A DNA stretch of 64,000 nucleotides from a bacterium (GCA_030426805.1 JAUHXU010000002.1:1054001-1118000), one strand, 5' to 3'. Positions 53,421 to 63,746 are shown, counted from the first letter of the stretch. Translations and numbers: made by a program. Notes: generated by a model not told the origin, from the sequence alone.

Positions 53421-53902
53421 CGGTCCGTGCCCATCGCGTCGATGGCATCGAGCAGCCCGGCCATCTCGAGCGCGGCGCGCGCGACCTCGGCGCCCTTGTT
53501 GCCGCTGCGGGTGCCGGCCCGTTCGAGCGCCTGCTCGACCGAGTCCACGGTCAGGACGCCGAACAGCGTCGGGACGCCGGTGTCGTCCGACACGCGGGCG
53601 ATGCCGCGCGCCGCTTCGCTGCACACGTAGTCGAAGTGCGCGGTCGCGCCGCGGATCACCGCACCGAGGCAGATCACCGCGTCGAAGCGCTTCGTCGCGG
53701 CGAGGCGGCGAGCGGCGAGCGGGATCTCGAACCCGCCCGGCACGTGGACGATCGTGACCGCGTCGTCGTCCACGCCGTGGCGCGCCAACTCGAGCAGCGC
53801 GCCCGAGAGCAGTTTCGTCGTCACGAACGCGTTGAAGCGGGAGCAGACGATCGCGATGCGCCGTTCCCGGCCGTCCGTCGAGCCCTCGATCTCGTGCGCC
53901 AT
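53417..53902 (-). CDS. ribH: 6,7-dimethyl-8-ribityllumazine synthase
   Basis: 161 residues. Joins the pyrimidine and butanone precursors in riboflavin synthesis. SRFNAFVTTKLL, VPGGFEIPLAA, GAVIRGATAHFDYVC (catalytic His) and FGVLT are the family motifs. First gene of the ribH-nusB-ftsY operon. Confidence 0.95.
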   Translation of the reverse strand: MAHEIEGSTDGRERRIAIVCSRFNAFVTTKLLSGALLELARHGVDDDAVTIVHVPGGFEIPLAARRLAATKRFDAVICLGAVIRGATAHFDYVCSEAARGIARVSDDTGVPTLFGVLTVDSVEQALERAGTRSGNKGAEVARAALEMAGLLDAIDAMGTDR

Positions 53903-54004
53903 CGCCAGTCCTCGGTCCCGTGTGTGTCACAGAGCGGTGCGGAGGCGCGCTGCCCCCGGCGTGCCGGAAAGGTAGCAGTGGGGAGGCGCGGAATCCACCG
54001 CGGC

Positions 54005-57000
54005 TCAGGTGGCGCGCGTCGCTCCGTCGTCCCGACCGCGGCCGATGCGCAGCAGGGCGCCGGCGAGGCGGCGCGACCACATGCGCAGGTCGTCCAGCAC
54101 GGTGTAGGTGAGCGGCACGAGGAACAGCGAGAAGACCGTGGCCGCGACGAGCCCGCCGACGACGATCCGGCTCATCGGCAGGTAGTCGAGCCCCTCGCGG
54201 GCCGGCTCGGAGAAGACGATCGGCAGCAGTCCGCCGATCGTCGTCATCGCGGTCATCAGGATCGGGCGGAAGCGGTCGCGCGCGGCTTGTCGCACCGCGT
54301 CCGTGCGCTCGAGTCCGTCGGCGCGCAGCCGGTTGATGTAGTCGACGAGGACGATGCCGTTGTTGACGACGATCCCGACGAGCAGGATGAAGCCGAGGAA
54401 CCCGATCCCGTCGAGGCTGGTGCCGGTGATCGCGAGTGCCCACATCCCGCCGACGAGTGCGGTGGGAATCGTGATCAGGATCGTCGCCGGGAGCACGAAC
54501 GACTCGAACAGGATGCCCATCAGCAGGAAGACGAAGATGATCGACAGGGCGACCATCTCGAGCATCGCGTCGCGTTCGCGGGAGATCGCCGCGACCGAGC
54601 CGGCCGCCTCGCGCGTGTAGCCCTGCGGGAGCCGGTAGTCGGCGAGCGCCTGATCGATGCGGATCTTCGTCTCCCAGATCCGCTTCGGGTCGTCGATGCC
54701 GACCGACAGGCGATAGAGCGTGCGCCGGTTCTTGCGGCGGATCCGGTCGTAGCCGCGCGAGAAGCCGTAGCCGGCGACCGTCTGCAACGGCACCTCGGCG
54801 CCGTCGCGCCCGCGAACGAGGAACTTCTCGAACGTCTCGATCCCCTCGGCGTCCTCGGCGCGGAAGCGCATCACCATCGGGATGTCGCGGTCGCCTTCCG
54901 GGTAGTCCATCAGGCGCGTGCCCTGCAGCGCGTAGGCGATCGTGCCGCGAATCACCTGCGGGTCGACGCCGTACTTGCCCGCGCGTGTTCGGTCGACGCG
55001 GAGGTGGATCTCCTCGAAGCCCTGGTCCTCTTCGGTCAGCACTTCGGTGACGTTCGGCAGGCCGACGAGGCGTGGCTTGATCTCGGCCGCGATCTCGACG
55101 AGCCGGCGGCTGTCCGGTCCGTAGATGTCGATCGGGATCGTCCGCCGCTCGTCGCGACTCTCTTCGTCGCCCTGGAACTCGACGTTCCGCACGACGCCGG
55201 CGTGCACCGGCAACAGCGGCGCGAGGTCCCGCGCGAGATTCTCCGGCGTGTAGCCCGGCGTCTTCTCGAGGGTCACGCCGACCCGCCCGTCGCGGCGGTT
55301 GAAGTAGGCGTGGAAGAAGGAGATGTTCTTCTCCTTCGCGACGTCCGCGAGCATCGTCTCGTAGTCGGCGACGACCTCGCTCGCCTCGCGCAACGTGAAC
55401 TGGCGCGGGAAGGTCAACCGCACCTGGTAGTTCGAGCGCTGGCGCATCGACGATCCGGTCATCGAGATGTGCTTCTGTGCGATCGGGGCGCTCGCGAGGA
55501 AGAGCAGCGCGAGCAGCGCCACCTTGAAGCGGTGGTGCAGGCAACCGGCCAGCACGCGATCGTAGCGCGCCGCCCAGCGCCGCCCGAACCGCACGAGGCG
55601 TCCCGGCTGCTCCGCGTCCGCCGCGGCCTTCTTGCGCCGGCCGACGAAGTAGATCGTCGCGAGCGGAATCGCGCCGAGCGAGATCGCGAGCGACGCGACG
55701 AGGCTGAGCACGAGCGGGACGACGACCTCGATCAACGGGCTGCGCGCCGGCCCGCCGCTCGACAGGAAGACGAACGGGACGAAGACGACGATCGTCGTCA
55801 GCGTCGACATGAAGATCGCGAGGCCGACCTGGCGGGCTCCGAGCAGCGCGGCCATCGACGGCGTCTCGCCGAGCGCGCGACGCCGGACGATGTTCTCGAC
55901 GACGACGACCGAGTTGTCGACGAGCATGCCGATCGCGAGCGTGAATCCGACGAGGGTCAGCAGGTTGATCGTGCCGCCGGTGAAGTAGAGCGCGCCGAGC
56001 GCCGCGAGCGCCGACGTCGGAATCGCCGCGGTGATCAGCACCGTCATCCGCACGCGGCGGAGGAACACGTAGAGGATCACGAGCGCGAAGAGCGCGCCGT
56101 AGAGGGCCGTGTCGCCGACCTGCGACAGGCTCGCCTTGATCGTCGTTCCCTGGTTGAAGAAGATCTTGAAGTCGAGGTCTTCGAGGCGGGGGTCGGCCTT
56201 CAGTTCGTGCTCTAGCGCGTGCTCGATCTTCGCGCACACGTCGACCGCGTTTGCCTGCGCCTCCTTGTAGAAGGCCATGCCGACCGCGCGCTTGCCGTAG
56301 GCGCGGAACATGTATCGCTCGAGTGCGTAGGCCTTCTCGACGGTCGCGATGTCGCCGAGCTTCACGCCCTCCTGGACCGGGTAGTTCCGCACCTCGTCGA
56401 GCGATTTGAAGCGCGACATCGACCGCACGTAGTACTTCTGCTTGCCGTCCATCACCCAGCCGCCGCTGACGTCGGCGGCGTTCTCGCCGCGCAGGCGCTG
56501 CACGAGCGGGTAGAGCGCGACGCGGTGGGCGCGCAGCGCGTCGGGGTCGATCTCGACCCGGATCTCCTCGGCGGCGAGTCCCCAGATCCGCACGTTCGCG
56601 ACGCCGTCGATCCGCTCGAGCTTCTTGCGGACGATCTCGTCGATCAGCGGGCTCACCTCGGTGAGCTTGCGGTCGAAGTTGACGCCCATCCACAGGATCG
56701 GGATGCCGCGCATCCCACGCTTTCGGATGCTGTAGCGATCGGCGTCGGCCGGGAGCGTGCCGCGCAGGCGCTCGAGGCGGTCGCGCACCTCGATGTAGGC
56801 GAGGTCCATGTCGGCGCGCTCGCTGAACTCGATGTCGACCTCGCCCTCGTCCTCGCGCGCTTCGCTCCAGATCTCCTGGATCTCGGGGACCGTGCCGAGC
56901 GCCTCTTCGATCGGCTTGACGATCTCCTCTTCGATCTCGCGCGGGCTCGAGTTCGCGTAGTCGACGTCGACCGACAGCGACCGGCCGCCGAAGATGCCTT

Positions 57001-57148
57001 CGGGGATCAGCTCGACCGGCATCTTGAGGAACGCGATCGTCGCGATCGCCATCGCGGCGGTGAGCGCCATCACGACCGACACGGGGCGACGAAGCGTCAC
57101 GGCGATGAAGCCGCGGCTCGGTGGCGTCGAAGGGCGGTCGGCGCTCAT
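54005..57148 (-). CDS. RND efflux permease (second permease of operon)
   Basis: 1047 residues, the usual length. Twelve helices and two large periplasmic loops. TM4 has GMLVDNSVVVVEN, where AcrB has DD (here D-N), and the N-terminal RRPVSVVMALTAAMA and C-terminal MTTIGGLLPIV are in place. Exports toxic compounds or envelope molecules with proton motive force. The ATG overlaps the stop of the first permease (ATGA). Confidence 0.9.
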   Translation of the reverse strand: MSADRPSTPPSRGFIAVTLRRPVSVVMALTAAMAIATIAFLKMPVELIPEGIFGGRSLSVDVDYANSSPREIEEEIVKPIEEALGTVPEIQEIWSEAREDEGEVDIEFSERADMDLAYIEVRDRLERLRGTLPADADRYSIRKRGMRGIPILWMGVNFDRKLTEVSPLIDEIVRKKLERIDGVANVRIWGLAAEEIRVEIDPDALRAHRVALYPLVQRLRGENAADVSGGWVMDGKQKYYVRSMSRFKSLDEVRNYPVQEGVKLGDIATVEKAYALERYMFRAYGKRAVGMAFYKEAQANAVDVCAKIEHALEHELKADPRLEDLDFKIFFNQGTTIKASLSQVGDTALYGALFALVILYVFLRRVRMTVLITAAIPTSALAALGALYFTGGTINLLTLVGFTLAIGMLVDNSVVVVENIVRRRALGETPSMAALLGARQVGLAIFMSTLTTIVVFVPFVFLSSGGPARSPLIEVVVPLVLSLVASLAISLGAIPLATIYFVGRRKKAAADAEQPGRLVRFGRRWAARYDRVLAGCLHHRFKVALLALLFLASAPIAQKHISMTGSSMRQRSNYQVRLTFPRQFTLREASEVVADYETMLADVAKEKNISFFHAYFNRRDGRVGVTLEKTPGYTPENLARDLAPLLPVHAGVVRNVEFQGDEESRDERRTIPIDIYGPDSRRLVEIAAEIKPRLVGLPNVTEVLTEEDQGFEEIHLRVDRTRAGKYGVDPQVIRGTIAYALQGTRLMDYPEGDRDIPMVMRFRAEDAEGIETFEKFLVRGRDGAEVPLQTVAGYGFSRGYDRIRRKNRRTLYRLSVGIDDPKRIWETKIRIDQALADYRLPQGYTREAAGSVAAISRERDAMLEMVALSIIFVFLLMGILFESFVLPATILITIPTALVGGMWALAITGTSLDGIGFLGFILLVGIVVNNGIVLVDYINRLRADGLERTDAVRQAARDRFRPILMTAMTTIGGLLPIVFSEPAREGLDYLPMSRIVVGGLVAATVFSLFLVPLTYTVLDDLRMWSRRLAGALLRIGRGRDDGATRAT

Positions 57149-60100
57149 GCGGTGTCTCCGTCGGCCTCGTTCGCTGGCGACGCGTCACGTCGGAAGTCGA
57201 ACAGATCATACACGACCGGGATCACGACGAGCGTCAGCAGCGTCGCGGAGACGAGGCCGGCGATCACGGTCACCGCCATCGGCGCGCGGAGTTCCATCCC
57301 CTCGCCGTCGCCGAACCCGGGGAGGAACGGGAGCGCGCCGGTCAGCGGCAGCAGGCCGAGGATCGTCGTCGCGGTCGTCATCATGATCGGACGGAGGCGG
57401 ACGACGCCTGCGGTGACGAGCGCCTCGTGCCGATCCATGCCGCGGCGTCGGAGCTGGTTCACGTAGTCGACGAGCACGATCGCATCGTTGACGACGATCC
57501 CGCTCAGCATGATCGCGCCGATGCCGACGACGACGCTCAGACGGATGTCGAGCGCGTAGAGCACCGGGATCACGCCGACCGTCGCGAGCGGAAACGTCAG
57601 CAGGATCACGAACGGGTGCAGCAAGCTCTCGAACTGCGACGCCATCACGACGTAGACGAGGAACAACGCGAGGAGCAACGCGGTCGTCATGCTCGCGGTC
57701 GCGGTCTTCATCTCGGCGCTCTGGCCACCGAGCGACGTCACCGCATCGGCCTCGGAGGCCTCGATCTCGCGCAGCCGTTCCTCGATCCGCGCGCCGGTGT
57801 GTCCGAGGTCGACGCCGGTCAGGTTCGCCCGCACGAGGGCGGCGCGCTGCTGATCGATCCGGAAGATCTCGGCCGGGCCGGTGTCGCGGGTCACCGTCGC
57901 GACGTCCTCGAGCGGCCGCGGGAACGCCTCGTCCGGGTTGATCACGAGTCGGCGCAGTTCGTCGAGGCTCGTCTGGATGCGTTCGTCGAGCCGCACGAGC
58001 AGGTCGACCTTGCGGTCGCGATCGTTGAAGCGCGTCGCGACCTCGCCCTGGAGCGCGGTGCGCACCCGCTTCGCGACGACCTCGAGTTCGAGCCCGAGGT
58101 CGACGAGCTTGCGCCGATCGAAGCGAATCAGCACCTCCGGGTTGCCGGCGCGCAGGTTCGACCGCACGTCCTCGACGTTCGCGAACTCCGGTTCGTTCAG
58201 CATCGCCTCGACTCGGTCGGCCACGCGCCGCAGGGTCTCCGGGTTCTTCGACTTGATCACGACTTCGATCGGCGTCCGTGTCGCGAAGAGGCTCGGGTTC
58301 TCGAACTGCGGCGTGCCCGAGACGTCGGGATCGCCGCGCGCGATCCGGCGGATCCGCTGCTTCGTCTCGGCCTCGACCTCGGGCGATCGGGAGCCGTCGG
58401 CGAGCTGGACGAGCATGCGGGCGGAGTGTTCGCCTTCGTCGGACTCGGCGACCTCGTCGCGGGCGACGCCCGACGCGACGACGACGTTGCGGACCGCGTC
58501 GAGCGCGCCGATCGCGTCGGCGAGCGGGGCGACGACCGCATCGGTGCGCTGGACCGGCGTCCCGAGCGCGAGCCCGAGTCGGATCGTGAACTCGCCCTGG
58601 TGTGCCTCGGGCACGAGGTCGACGCCCACGTCGCGGACGAGCCACGCCGACCATGCGACGAGCGCGAGGCAGACGACGACGACCGCGAGGCGCATCTGGA
58701 GCGCGGCGCGGATGACCGGCGGGTAGAGCGCGGCGAGCATCGCGTAGGCCGCGTTGAACGGCTTCACGAGCGCGAACCGGACCGCCGGGCCGACGACGAA
58801 CGCGACCGCGCGGCCGACGAGGAGTCCGACGGCCGCGACGACGAGCACGACCGCGACGACGAGTCGCGCGACGATTTCGAGCGCGAGCTGGACCGGCGCG
58901 GTGACGACGTTGATCAGCAGGGCGAGGGCGCCGCGGATGCGCGCCGTGCGGAACGTGCGCCACGACGCGGCGATGTTGCGGAATGCGAAGGGCCACGACC
59001 AGAGCGTCGCGACCGGCCGCGAACCGACCCCCGCCGGCCGCGCCCAGCCGGCGCCGCGCGCCGCGAGCATCGGCACGAGGATCAGTGACACGACGAGCGA
59101 GGCGACGAGGCTGAACACGACGGTCAGCGCGTGGTCGCGGAAGATCTGCCCGGCGACGCCCTGCACGAACACGATCGGCAGGAAGACCGCGATCGACGTC
59201 AGCGTGGACGCGGTGACCGCGCCGCCGACTTCGCGCGTGCCGCGGATCGCGGCGTCTCGGACGCCGTCGCCCTCCTGGCGGCAGCGGAAGATGCTCTCGG
59301 TGACGACGATCGAGTTGTCGACGAGCATGCCGATGCCCATCGCGAGCCCGCCGAGCGACATGATGTTCAGCGTGATGCCGCCGAGGTAGAGCGGCGCGAA
59401 TGTCACCATCGCGCTGATCGGGATCGCCGTGACGACGATCAGCGTCGGCTTGAGGCGACCGAGGAACAGGAACAGCATCAGCGCAGCGAGGACGCCGCCG
59501 TAGATCGCCGACCAGACGACCTCGCGGATGCTCGCGGCGATGAACGTCGACTGGTCGCTGAGCACGATGGCCTCGGTGCCCGGCGGTAGAAAGCGGGCGA
59601 CGAAGTCGACGTCGCCGCCGCGTCCGCCGCGCCCGCCGCCGCCGCGTCTGCCGCCGCCACCGCGGCCACCGCGTTTCGCACCGTCGGCTTTCGCGCCTTC
59701 GCGTTCGGCCTTCGCGAGGCGCTCGGCATCGCGGACCCGTCGCGCGTCGCGCTCGGCGAGCGCCGCGCGCTGGGCGTCCGACCCGAACAGGCGCGTGCGG
59801 ATGTCCTCGGCGACCTGCACGGTGTTCGCGCCGGCCTCCTTGAACACCATCAACTCGACGCTCTCGCGCCCGTTGAGCCGCGTGATGATGTCGCGCTCCT
59901 TGTGCGACACGATCACCCGCGCGACGTCCGACAGGCGGACCGGCACGCCGTCGTCGTAGGTGAGCGTCAGCGTGCGGATCTCGTCGACCGAGCGGAACTC
60001 GTTGAGCGTGCGCACGAGATATTCGGTGTCGCCCTCGCGCAACAGGCCGCTCGCGAGGTTGACGTTCTCCTGGGCGAGTCGCGCGCGCAGCACGTCGGCG

Positions 60101-60705
60101 GTGAGGTTGTAGCGACGGAGGAGGTCCGGGTCGGCCTGGATCTGGATCTCCTTCTCGAGGCCGCCGCGGATGCGCACGTCGGCGACGCCCTCGACTTGCT
60201 CGAGGCGCCACTCGATCTCGCGATCCGCGATGTCGCGCAACTCGACGAGCGGCATCCGGTCGCTCGTCAGTCCGATTCGCATCACCGGTTCTTGCGACGG
60301 GTCGTAGCGGAGGATGCGCGGCGGGTCGATCTCGCGCGGCAGGTTCGTGCGGTCGAGCTTCTCGCGGATGTCCTGCGAGATCGCCTTCATCGGCGTGTCC
60401 CAGTCGAACTCGAGCACGACGTCGCTCGCGCCGGCGCGACTGGTCGAGCGGACCGTGACGAGGTTGTTGAGCACCGCGAGCCCGCCCTCGATCGGACGCG
60501 TCACGCGATCCTCGACCTCGAGCGGTGCCGCGCCGGTCAACTCGGTGCGCACGGTCACCGTCGGGTAGTTGATCTCCGGCATCAGGTCGATCGGCAGCTT
60601 GCGGATCGACAGCGCGCCGAACACGACGATCGCGACGACGCACATGCAGACGCCGACCGGCCGGTCGGCCGCCAGGCGAAAGATGCTACGCGGGTCTTCG
60701 CTCAT
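57145..60705 (-). CDS. RND efflux permease with insertions
   Basis: 1186 residues, about 140 more than usual. TM4 motif GMLVDNSIVVTES. A Gly/Arg/Lys-rich insert lies in the periplasmic porter region (about residues 338-366). A second, hydrophobic insert lies between TM6 and TM7 (about 545-690, LLINVVTAPVQLALEIV then VVAVVLVVAAVGLLVG), which could add helices. Otherwise a standard HAE-1 permease with catalytic-type loops intact. ATGA-type overlap with the adaptor gene. Confidence 0.85.
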   Translation of the reverse strand: MSEDPRSIFRLAADRPVGVCMCVVAIVVFGALSIRKLPIDLMPEINYPTVTVRTELTGAAPLEVEDRVTRPIEGGLAVLNNLVTVRSTSRAGASDVVLEFDWDTPMKAISQDIREKLDRTNLPREIDPPRILRYDPSQEPVMRIGLTSDRMPLVELRDIADREIEWRLEQVEGVADVRIRGGLEKEIQIQADPDLLRRYNLTADVLRARLAQENVNLASGLLREGDTEYLVRTLNEFRSVDEIRTLTLTYDDGVPVRLSDVARVIVSHKERDIITRLNGRESVELMVFKEAGANTVQVAEDIRTRLFGSDAQRAALAERDARRVRDAERLAKAEREGAKADGAKRGGRGGGGRRGGGGRGGRGGDVDFVARFLPPGTEAIVLSDQSTFIAASIREVVWSAIYGGVLAALMLFLFLGRLKPTLIVVTAIPISAMVTFAPLYLGGITLNIMSLGGLAMGIGMLVDNSIVVTESIFRCRQEGDGVRDAAIRGTREVGGAVTASTLTSIAVFLPIVFVQGVAGQIFRDHALTVVFSLVASLVVSLILVPMLAARGAGWARPAGVGSRPVATLWSWPFAFRNIAASWRTFRTARIRGALALLINVVTAPVQLALEIVARLVVAVVLVVAAVGLLVGRAVAFVVGPAVRFALVKPFNAAYAMLAALYPPVIRAALQMRLAVVVVCLALVAWSAWLVRDVGVDLVPEAHQGEFTIRLGLALGTPVQRTDAVVAPLADAIGALDAVRNVVVASGVARDEVAESDEGEHSARMLVQLADGSRSPEVEAETKQRIRRIARGDPDVSGTPQFENPSLFATRTPIEVVIKSKNPETLRRVADRVEAMLNEPEFANVEDVRSNLRAGNPEVLIRFDRRKLVDLGLELEVVAKRVRTALQGEVATRFNDRDRKVDLLVRLDERIQTSLDELRRLVINPDEAFPRPLEDVATVTRDTGPAEIFRIDQQRAALVRANLTGVDLGHTGARIEERLREIEASEADAVTSLGGQSAEMKTATASMTTALLLALFLVYVVMASQFESLLHPFVILLTFPLATVGVIPVLYALDIRLSVVVGIGAIMLSGIVVNDAIVLVDYVNQLRRRGMDRHEALVTAGVVRLRPIMMTTATTILGLLPLTGALPFLPGFGDGEGMELRAPMAVTVIAGLVSATLLTLVVIPVVYDLFDFRRDASPANEADGDTA

Positions 60706-61973
60706 CGCCGCGTCGAATCGTCGACGACGCGCACCGGCTCACCGCCGCGCAAGTCGTCCTGGCCGGCGATGATCACGTCGTCGCCGACGGTGGGCGGGTC
60801 GTCGCTGACGGGGATGATCTCGACGTGGTCGGTTCGTCTGTAACCGATGTCGACGCGCCGCTTCTGCGCGACGCGACGATCGCCGTCGGGGCGGACGATG
60901 AAGACGAACGGCGCGCCGCCCGCGGTGTCGTAGACGACCGCGCGTTTCGATGCGAGGAGCGCCTTCTCGCGCGTGTCGAGGACGATCGTCGCCGCGACGT
61001 ACATCCCCGGTCGCAGCAGCAGCGCATCCTGATGCACCTCGATCGTGACCTTGATCGTCCCCTTCTCGCCGACGACCGGGCTGACGCGACGCAGCACCGC
61101 GTCGAACGTGCGTTCGGGAAACGCCTCCGTCTCGAGCGTCACGATCTGTCCCGCGCGCAGTCGCGGCAAGTAGCGCTGCGGGAGGTTCACGTCGAGCCGC
61201 AGCTTGCTGACGTCGACGAGCGTGTAGGCGACCTGGTTCGCCGCCAGGTACTGGCCCGCTTGCACGTGCCGCAAGCTGATCACGCCGGCGAAAGGCGCGG
61301 TGGGCGTCGCGTAGTCGAGGTCGATCTCGGCCTTGCCGACTTTCAGCGTCGCCGCTTCGTGTTCGGCCACGGCGATCTTGGCCTCGATCCGCACGCGCTC
61401 GAGTGCGTTCTCCGCGGCCTCGCGTTCCTTGCGCGTCCGGTCGCGTTCGAACCGCCGCGCCTCGAGTTCCTCGACCTGGATCACGCCGGGCGGCAGGCGG
61501 TTGTAGCGGTCGAACTCGGTCTGCGCCTTCGCCTCGACGAGTCGGAGCCGGTCGACGGTGATCTGGGCGTCGACGATCTGCGCGCTCGCGAGCGTCGCGC
61601 GACGCTCGGCGAGGTCGGCGTCCGCGCGCGCCTGCTCGAGGAGGATCTGCGGTTCGGCGCGATCGAGGTCGAGCAGCGGCTGCTTCGCCTCGACGACTTG
61701 CCCCTCTTCGACGCGCAGCCGCTCGACGAGTCCTGCGCGTCGCACGACGACGTCGGTCCACTGCTCGGCCTGCAGGTCGCCGGTCGTTTCGAGCGTCTCG
61801 GAGATCGGGCCGACCGTCAGCCGAGCGACGCGGACCGGCGCGGGATCGGCGGCGGCCGCGGCCTTCGACTTCGGCTTCCCCGCGTCGTCGGCGGGTGGTT
61901 TCGGACCGCGGGTACGGTCACAGGCGGTCAACGCCACGAGCGCGGCGCCGAGGACGAGGAGGGCTGGTCGCAT
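60702..61973 (-). CDS. RND periplasmic adaptor lipoprotein (HlyD/MFP)
   Basis: 423 residues. Lipobox LTAC (Cys18). A beta-barrel/lipoyl half (GDLQAEQWTDVVVRRAGLVERLRVEEGQVV), a long alpha-helical hairpin (about 105-190) and a C-terminal membrane-proximal barrel (PGMYVAATIVLD). It links the two permeases to an outer-membrane channel that is not in the window. First gene of the operon; divergent from lnt. Confidence 0.9.
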   Translation of the reverse strand: MRPALLVLGAALVALTACDRTRGPKPPADDAGKPKSKAAAAADPAPVRVARLTVGPISETLETTGDLQAEQWTDVVVRRAGLVERLRVEEGQVVEAKQPLLDLDRAEPQILLEQARADADLAERRATLASAQIVDAQITVDRLRLVEAKAQTEFDRYNRLPPGVIQVEELEARRFERDRTRKEREAAENALERVRIEAKIAVAEHEAATLKVGKAEIDLDYATPTAPFAGVISLRHVQAGQYLAANQVAYTLVDVSKLRLDVNLPQRYLPRLRAGQIVTLETEAFPERTFDAVLRRVSPVVGEKGTIKVTIEVHQDALLLRPGMYVAATIVLDTREKALLASKRAVVYDTAGGAPFVFIVRPDGDRRVAQKRRVDIGYRRTDHVEIIPVSDDPPTVGDDVIIAGQDDLRGGEPVRVVDDSTRR

Positions 61974-62113
61974 GCGGGGGCGGGATCCAAGTGGGGTGGT
62001 GGCGTGGAGCCGATCCGAAGGAAATACGGCCTTTTCGGGCGCGGTGCGAGACGCTATCCCGATTATTCGCGCCGCGACGGGCGGCGGATCTGCCTCCCGG
62101 GAAGGGTGACGAC

Positions 62114-63682
62114 GTGAGACGACCGGACGCGACCGACCGACCGTCGCTGCCCGCTGGGCGGACGGCCCTTCTCGGCGCCCTCTCCGGGGCGCTCGCCGGA
62201 GCGGCGTTCACGCCGATCGGCGCGTGGCCACTCGCCTGGGTCGCGCTCGCCCCGTGGTTCGTCGGCCTCTCGCGGACGAGCGTCCGCGGCGCCGTGGGCT
62301 CCGGCTTCGTGTTCGGCACCGTCTTCTTCTGGTTCGCGATGGCGTGGCTGCGCCATCCGACGTGGTATGCCGCGCTCGGGCTCGGGCTCTACCACGGCCT
62401 GTTCTTCGCCGGGGCATCGCTCGCGCTCCGGCCCCTGGCGCGGTCGCGATCGGTCTTCGTGCTCGCGTGCGCGTGGGTCGGTATCGACCTACTGCTCGGC
62501 CGGCTGTTCACCGGCATCCCGTGGCTTCTCCTCGGCTACTCGCAAATCGGCTGGCCGACCGTGATCCAGATCGCCGACCTCGCCGGTGTGCACGGCGTGA
62601 CGTTCCTGCTGGCGCTCACCGGTGCGGCGGTCGCGGCCGCATGGAGGGCTCCTCCCGGGCGGGCGCTCCGCGGTGCGATCGTGCCGGCGTTGTGCCTCGG
62701 CGCCGCCGTTGCATACGGGCTCACCCGTCCGACGACGTTCGCCGCCGTCGACGGACCGCGCATCGCCGGGATCCAGCCGAACATCCCGCAGGCGTTGAAG
62801 GACGCGACACCGAAGCCGGGGACCGACGGCGTGTTCGAGCGCAACGATCGACTCACGCGCGCCGCGCTCGCGTCGCCGCCCGACCTGTTGATCTGGTCGG
62901 AGACGATGAATCCGTTCCACAACCTCGGGACGCCCGACGTCCCCCGATTCGCGAACGGTGCGGAGGCATTCGGTCGACTCGCACGCGAGACGTATCGCGT
63001 TCCGTGGCTGCTCGGGACGCCGTATTACTTCGGTGCCCCGCAGGCGGACGGCTGGCCACCGTACTCGAATGCGGCGGTGCTGTTCGGCGCCGACGGCCGG
63101 ATCCTCGGCCGCTACGACAAGCTCCACCCGATTCCGTGGGGCGAGTACGTGCCGCTCGGACTGGGATTCATCGCCGACTTCCTCGAGGGGTTCACCGGGT
63201 TCCCGCTGCGGATGCAGCCCGGACGAGAGGCGACCGTGCTCGAGGCCGCCGACGCGCGCTTCGGTACGCTGATCTGCTTCGACGTGATCTACCCTCGCTA
63301 CGCGCGGCAGATGGTCCGGGGGGGCGCGCAGTTTCTCGTCAACCTGACGAACGAAGCGTGGTTTCTCGAGAGCGCCGAGTTCGACCAGTTGCTCGCCCAG
63401 TCGGTGTTTCGAGCGATCGAGAATCGGATCGACGTCGTCCGGGTGACGAACAGCGGGATCAGCGCGCATATCGACGCCGGCGGCCGGATCGTCGCCCGGG
63501 TCGAGGAGGGGGGGCGCGACCGGGCCGTGCAGGGGGTGCTGCGCTGTCGCCCGGGCCTCCGCGGGCCGACGACGGTCTACACCCGGGCCGGGGACGGGTT
63601 TGCGATCGGGGCCGCTGCGGTGGGGTTGATCGGCCTCTTCGTCGGACGGTTTCGAGCGCGTCGCCGCAAGTCCGGATCATGA
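62114..63682 (+). CDS. lnt: Apolipoprotein N-acyltransferase
   Basis: 522 residues. N-terminal eight-helix membrane region, then a nitrilase domain. The catalytic triad is E263 (in LIWSETMN), K336 (DKLHPIPWGEYVP) and C388 (LICFDVIYP), close to E. coli numbering. Transfers an acyl chain to the N-terminus of lipoproteins. The GTG at 62114 follows GAAGGGT. It is the acylation enzyme that would act on the adaptor and lipoprotein genes seen here. Confidence 0.95.
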   Translation: MRRPDATDRPSLPAGRTALLGALSGALAGAAFTPIGAWPLAWVALAPWFVGLSRTSVRGAVGSGFVFGTVFFWFAMAWLRHPTWYAALGLGLYHGLFFAGASLALRPLARSRSVFVLACAWVGIDLLLGRLFTGIPWLLLGYSQIGWPTVIQIADLAGVHGVTFLLALTGAAVAAAWRAPPGRALRGAIVPALCLGAAVAYGLTRPTTFAAVDGPRIAGIQPNIPQALKDATPKPGTDGVFERNDRLTRAALASPPDLLIWSETMNPFHNLGTPDVPRFANGAEAFGRLARETYRVPWLLGTPYYFGAPQADGWPPYSNAAVLFGADGRILGRYDKLHPIPWGEYVPLGLGFIADFLEGFTGFPLRMQPGREATVLEAADARFGTLICFDVIYPRYARQMVRGGAQFLVNLTNEAWFLESAEFDQLLAQSVFRAIENRIDVVRVTNSGISAHIDAGGRIVARVEEGGRDRAVQGVLRCRPGLRGPTTVYTRAGDGFAIGAAAVGLIGLFVGRFRARRRKSGS

Positions 63683-63718
63683 GGGCATTTGTGGCGCGAA
63701 CGTCCGGAGGAATGGCGC

Positions 63719-63746
63719 TTGACACCCCTCGGGGCCTGGCTATAAT
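63719..63746 (+). promoter_or_regulatory. Near-consensus sigma-70 promoter
   Basis: TTGACA (63719-63724), 16-base spacer, TATAAT (63741-63746), both hexamers perfect. It drives the gene at 63941 after a leader of about 185 bases that holds no ORF with a ribosome site. The leader may contain regulatory structure. GCAAGCCGC and GCGGC segments pair weakly. Confidence 0.85.

Noticed and set aside
52983..57209. 1408-codon minus-strand open frame
   Set aside because: Its C-terminal end is the NusB frame, while the remainder runs out of frame through ribH and the RND permease. NusB is assigned alone from its GTG at 53420.
57206..60643. 1145-codon minus-strand open frame
   Set aside because: Out-of-frame shadow of the RND permease at 57145-60705. 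Arg/Asp-rich with no motif.
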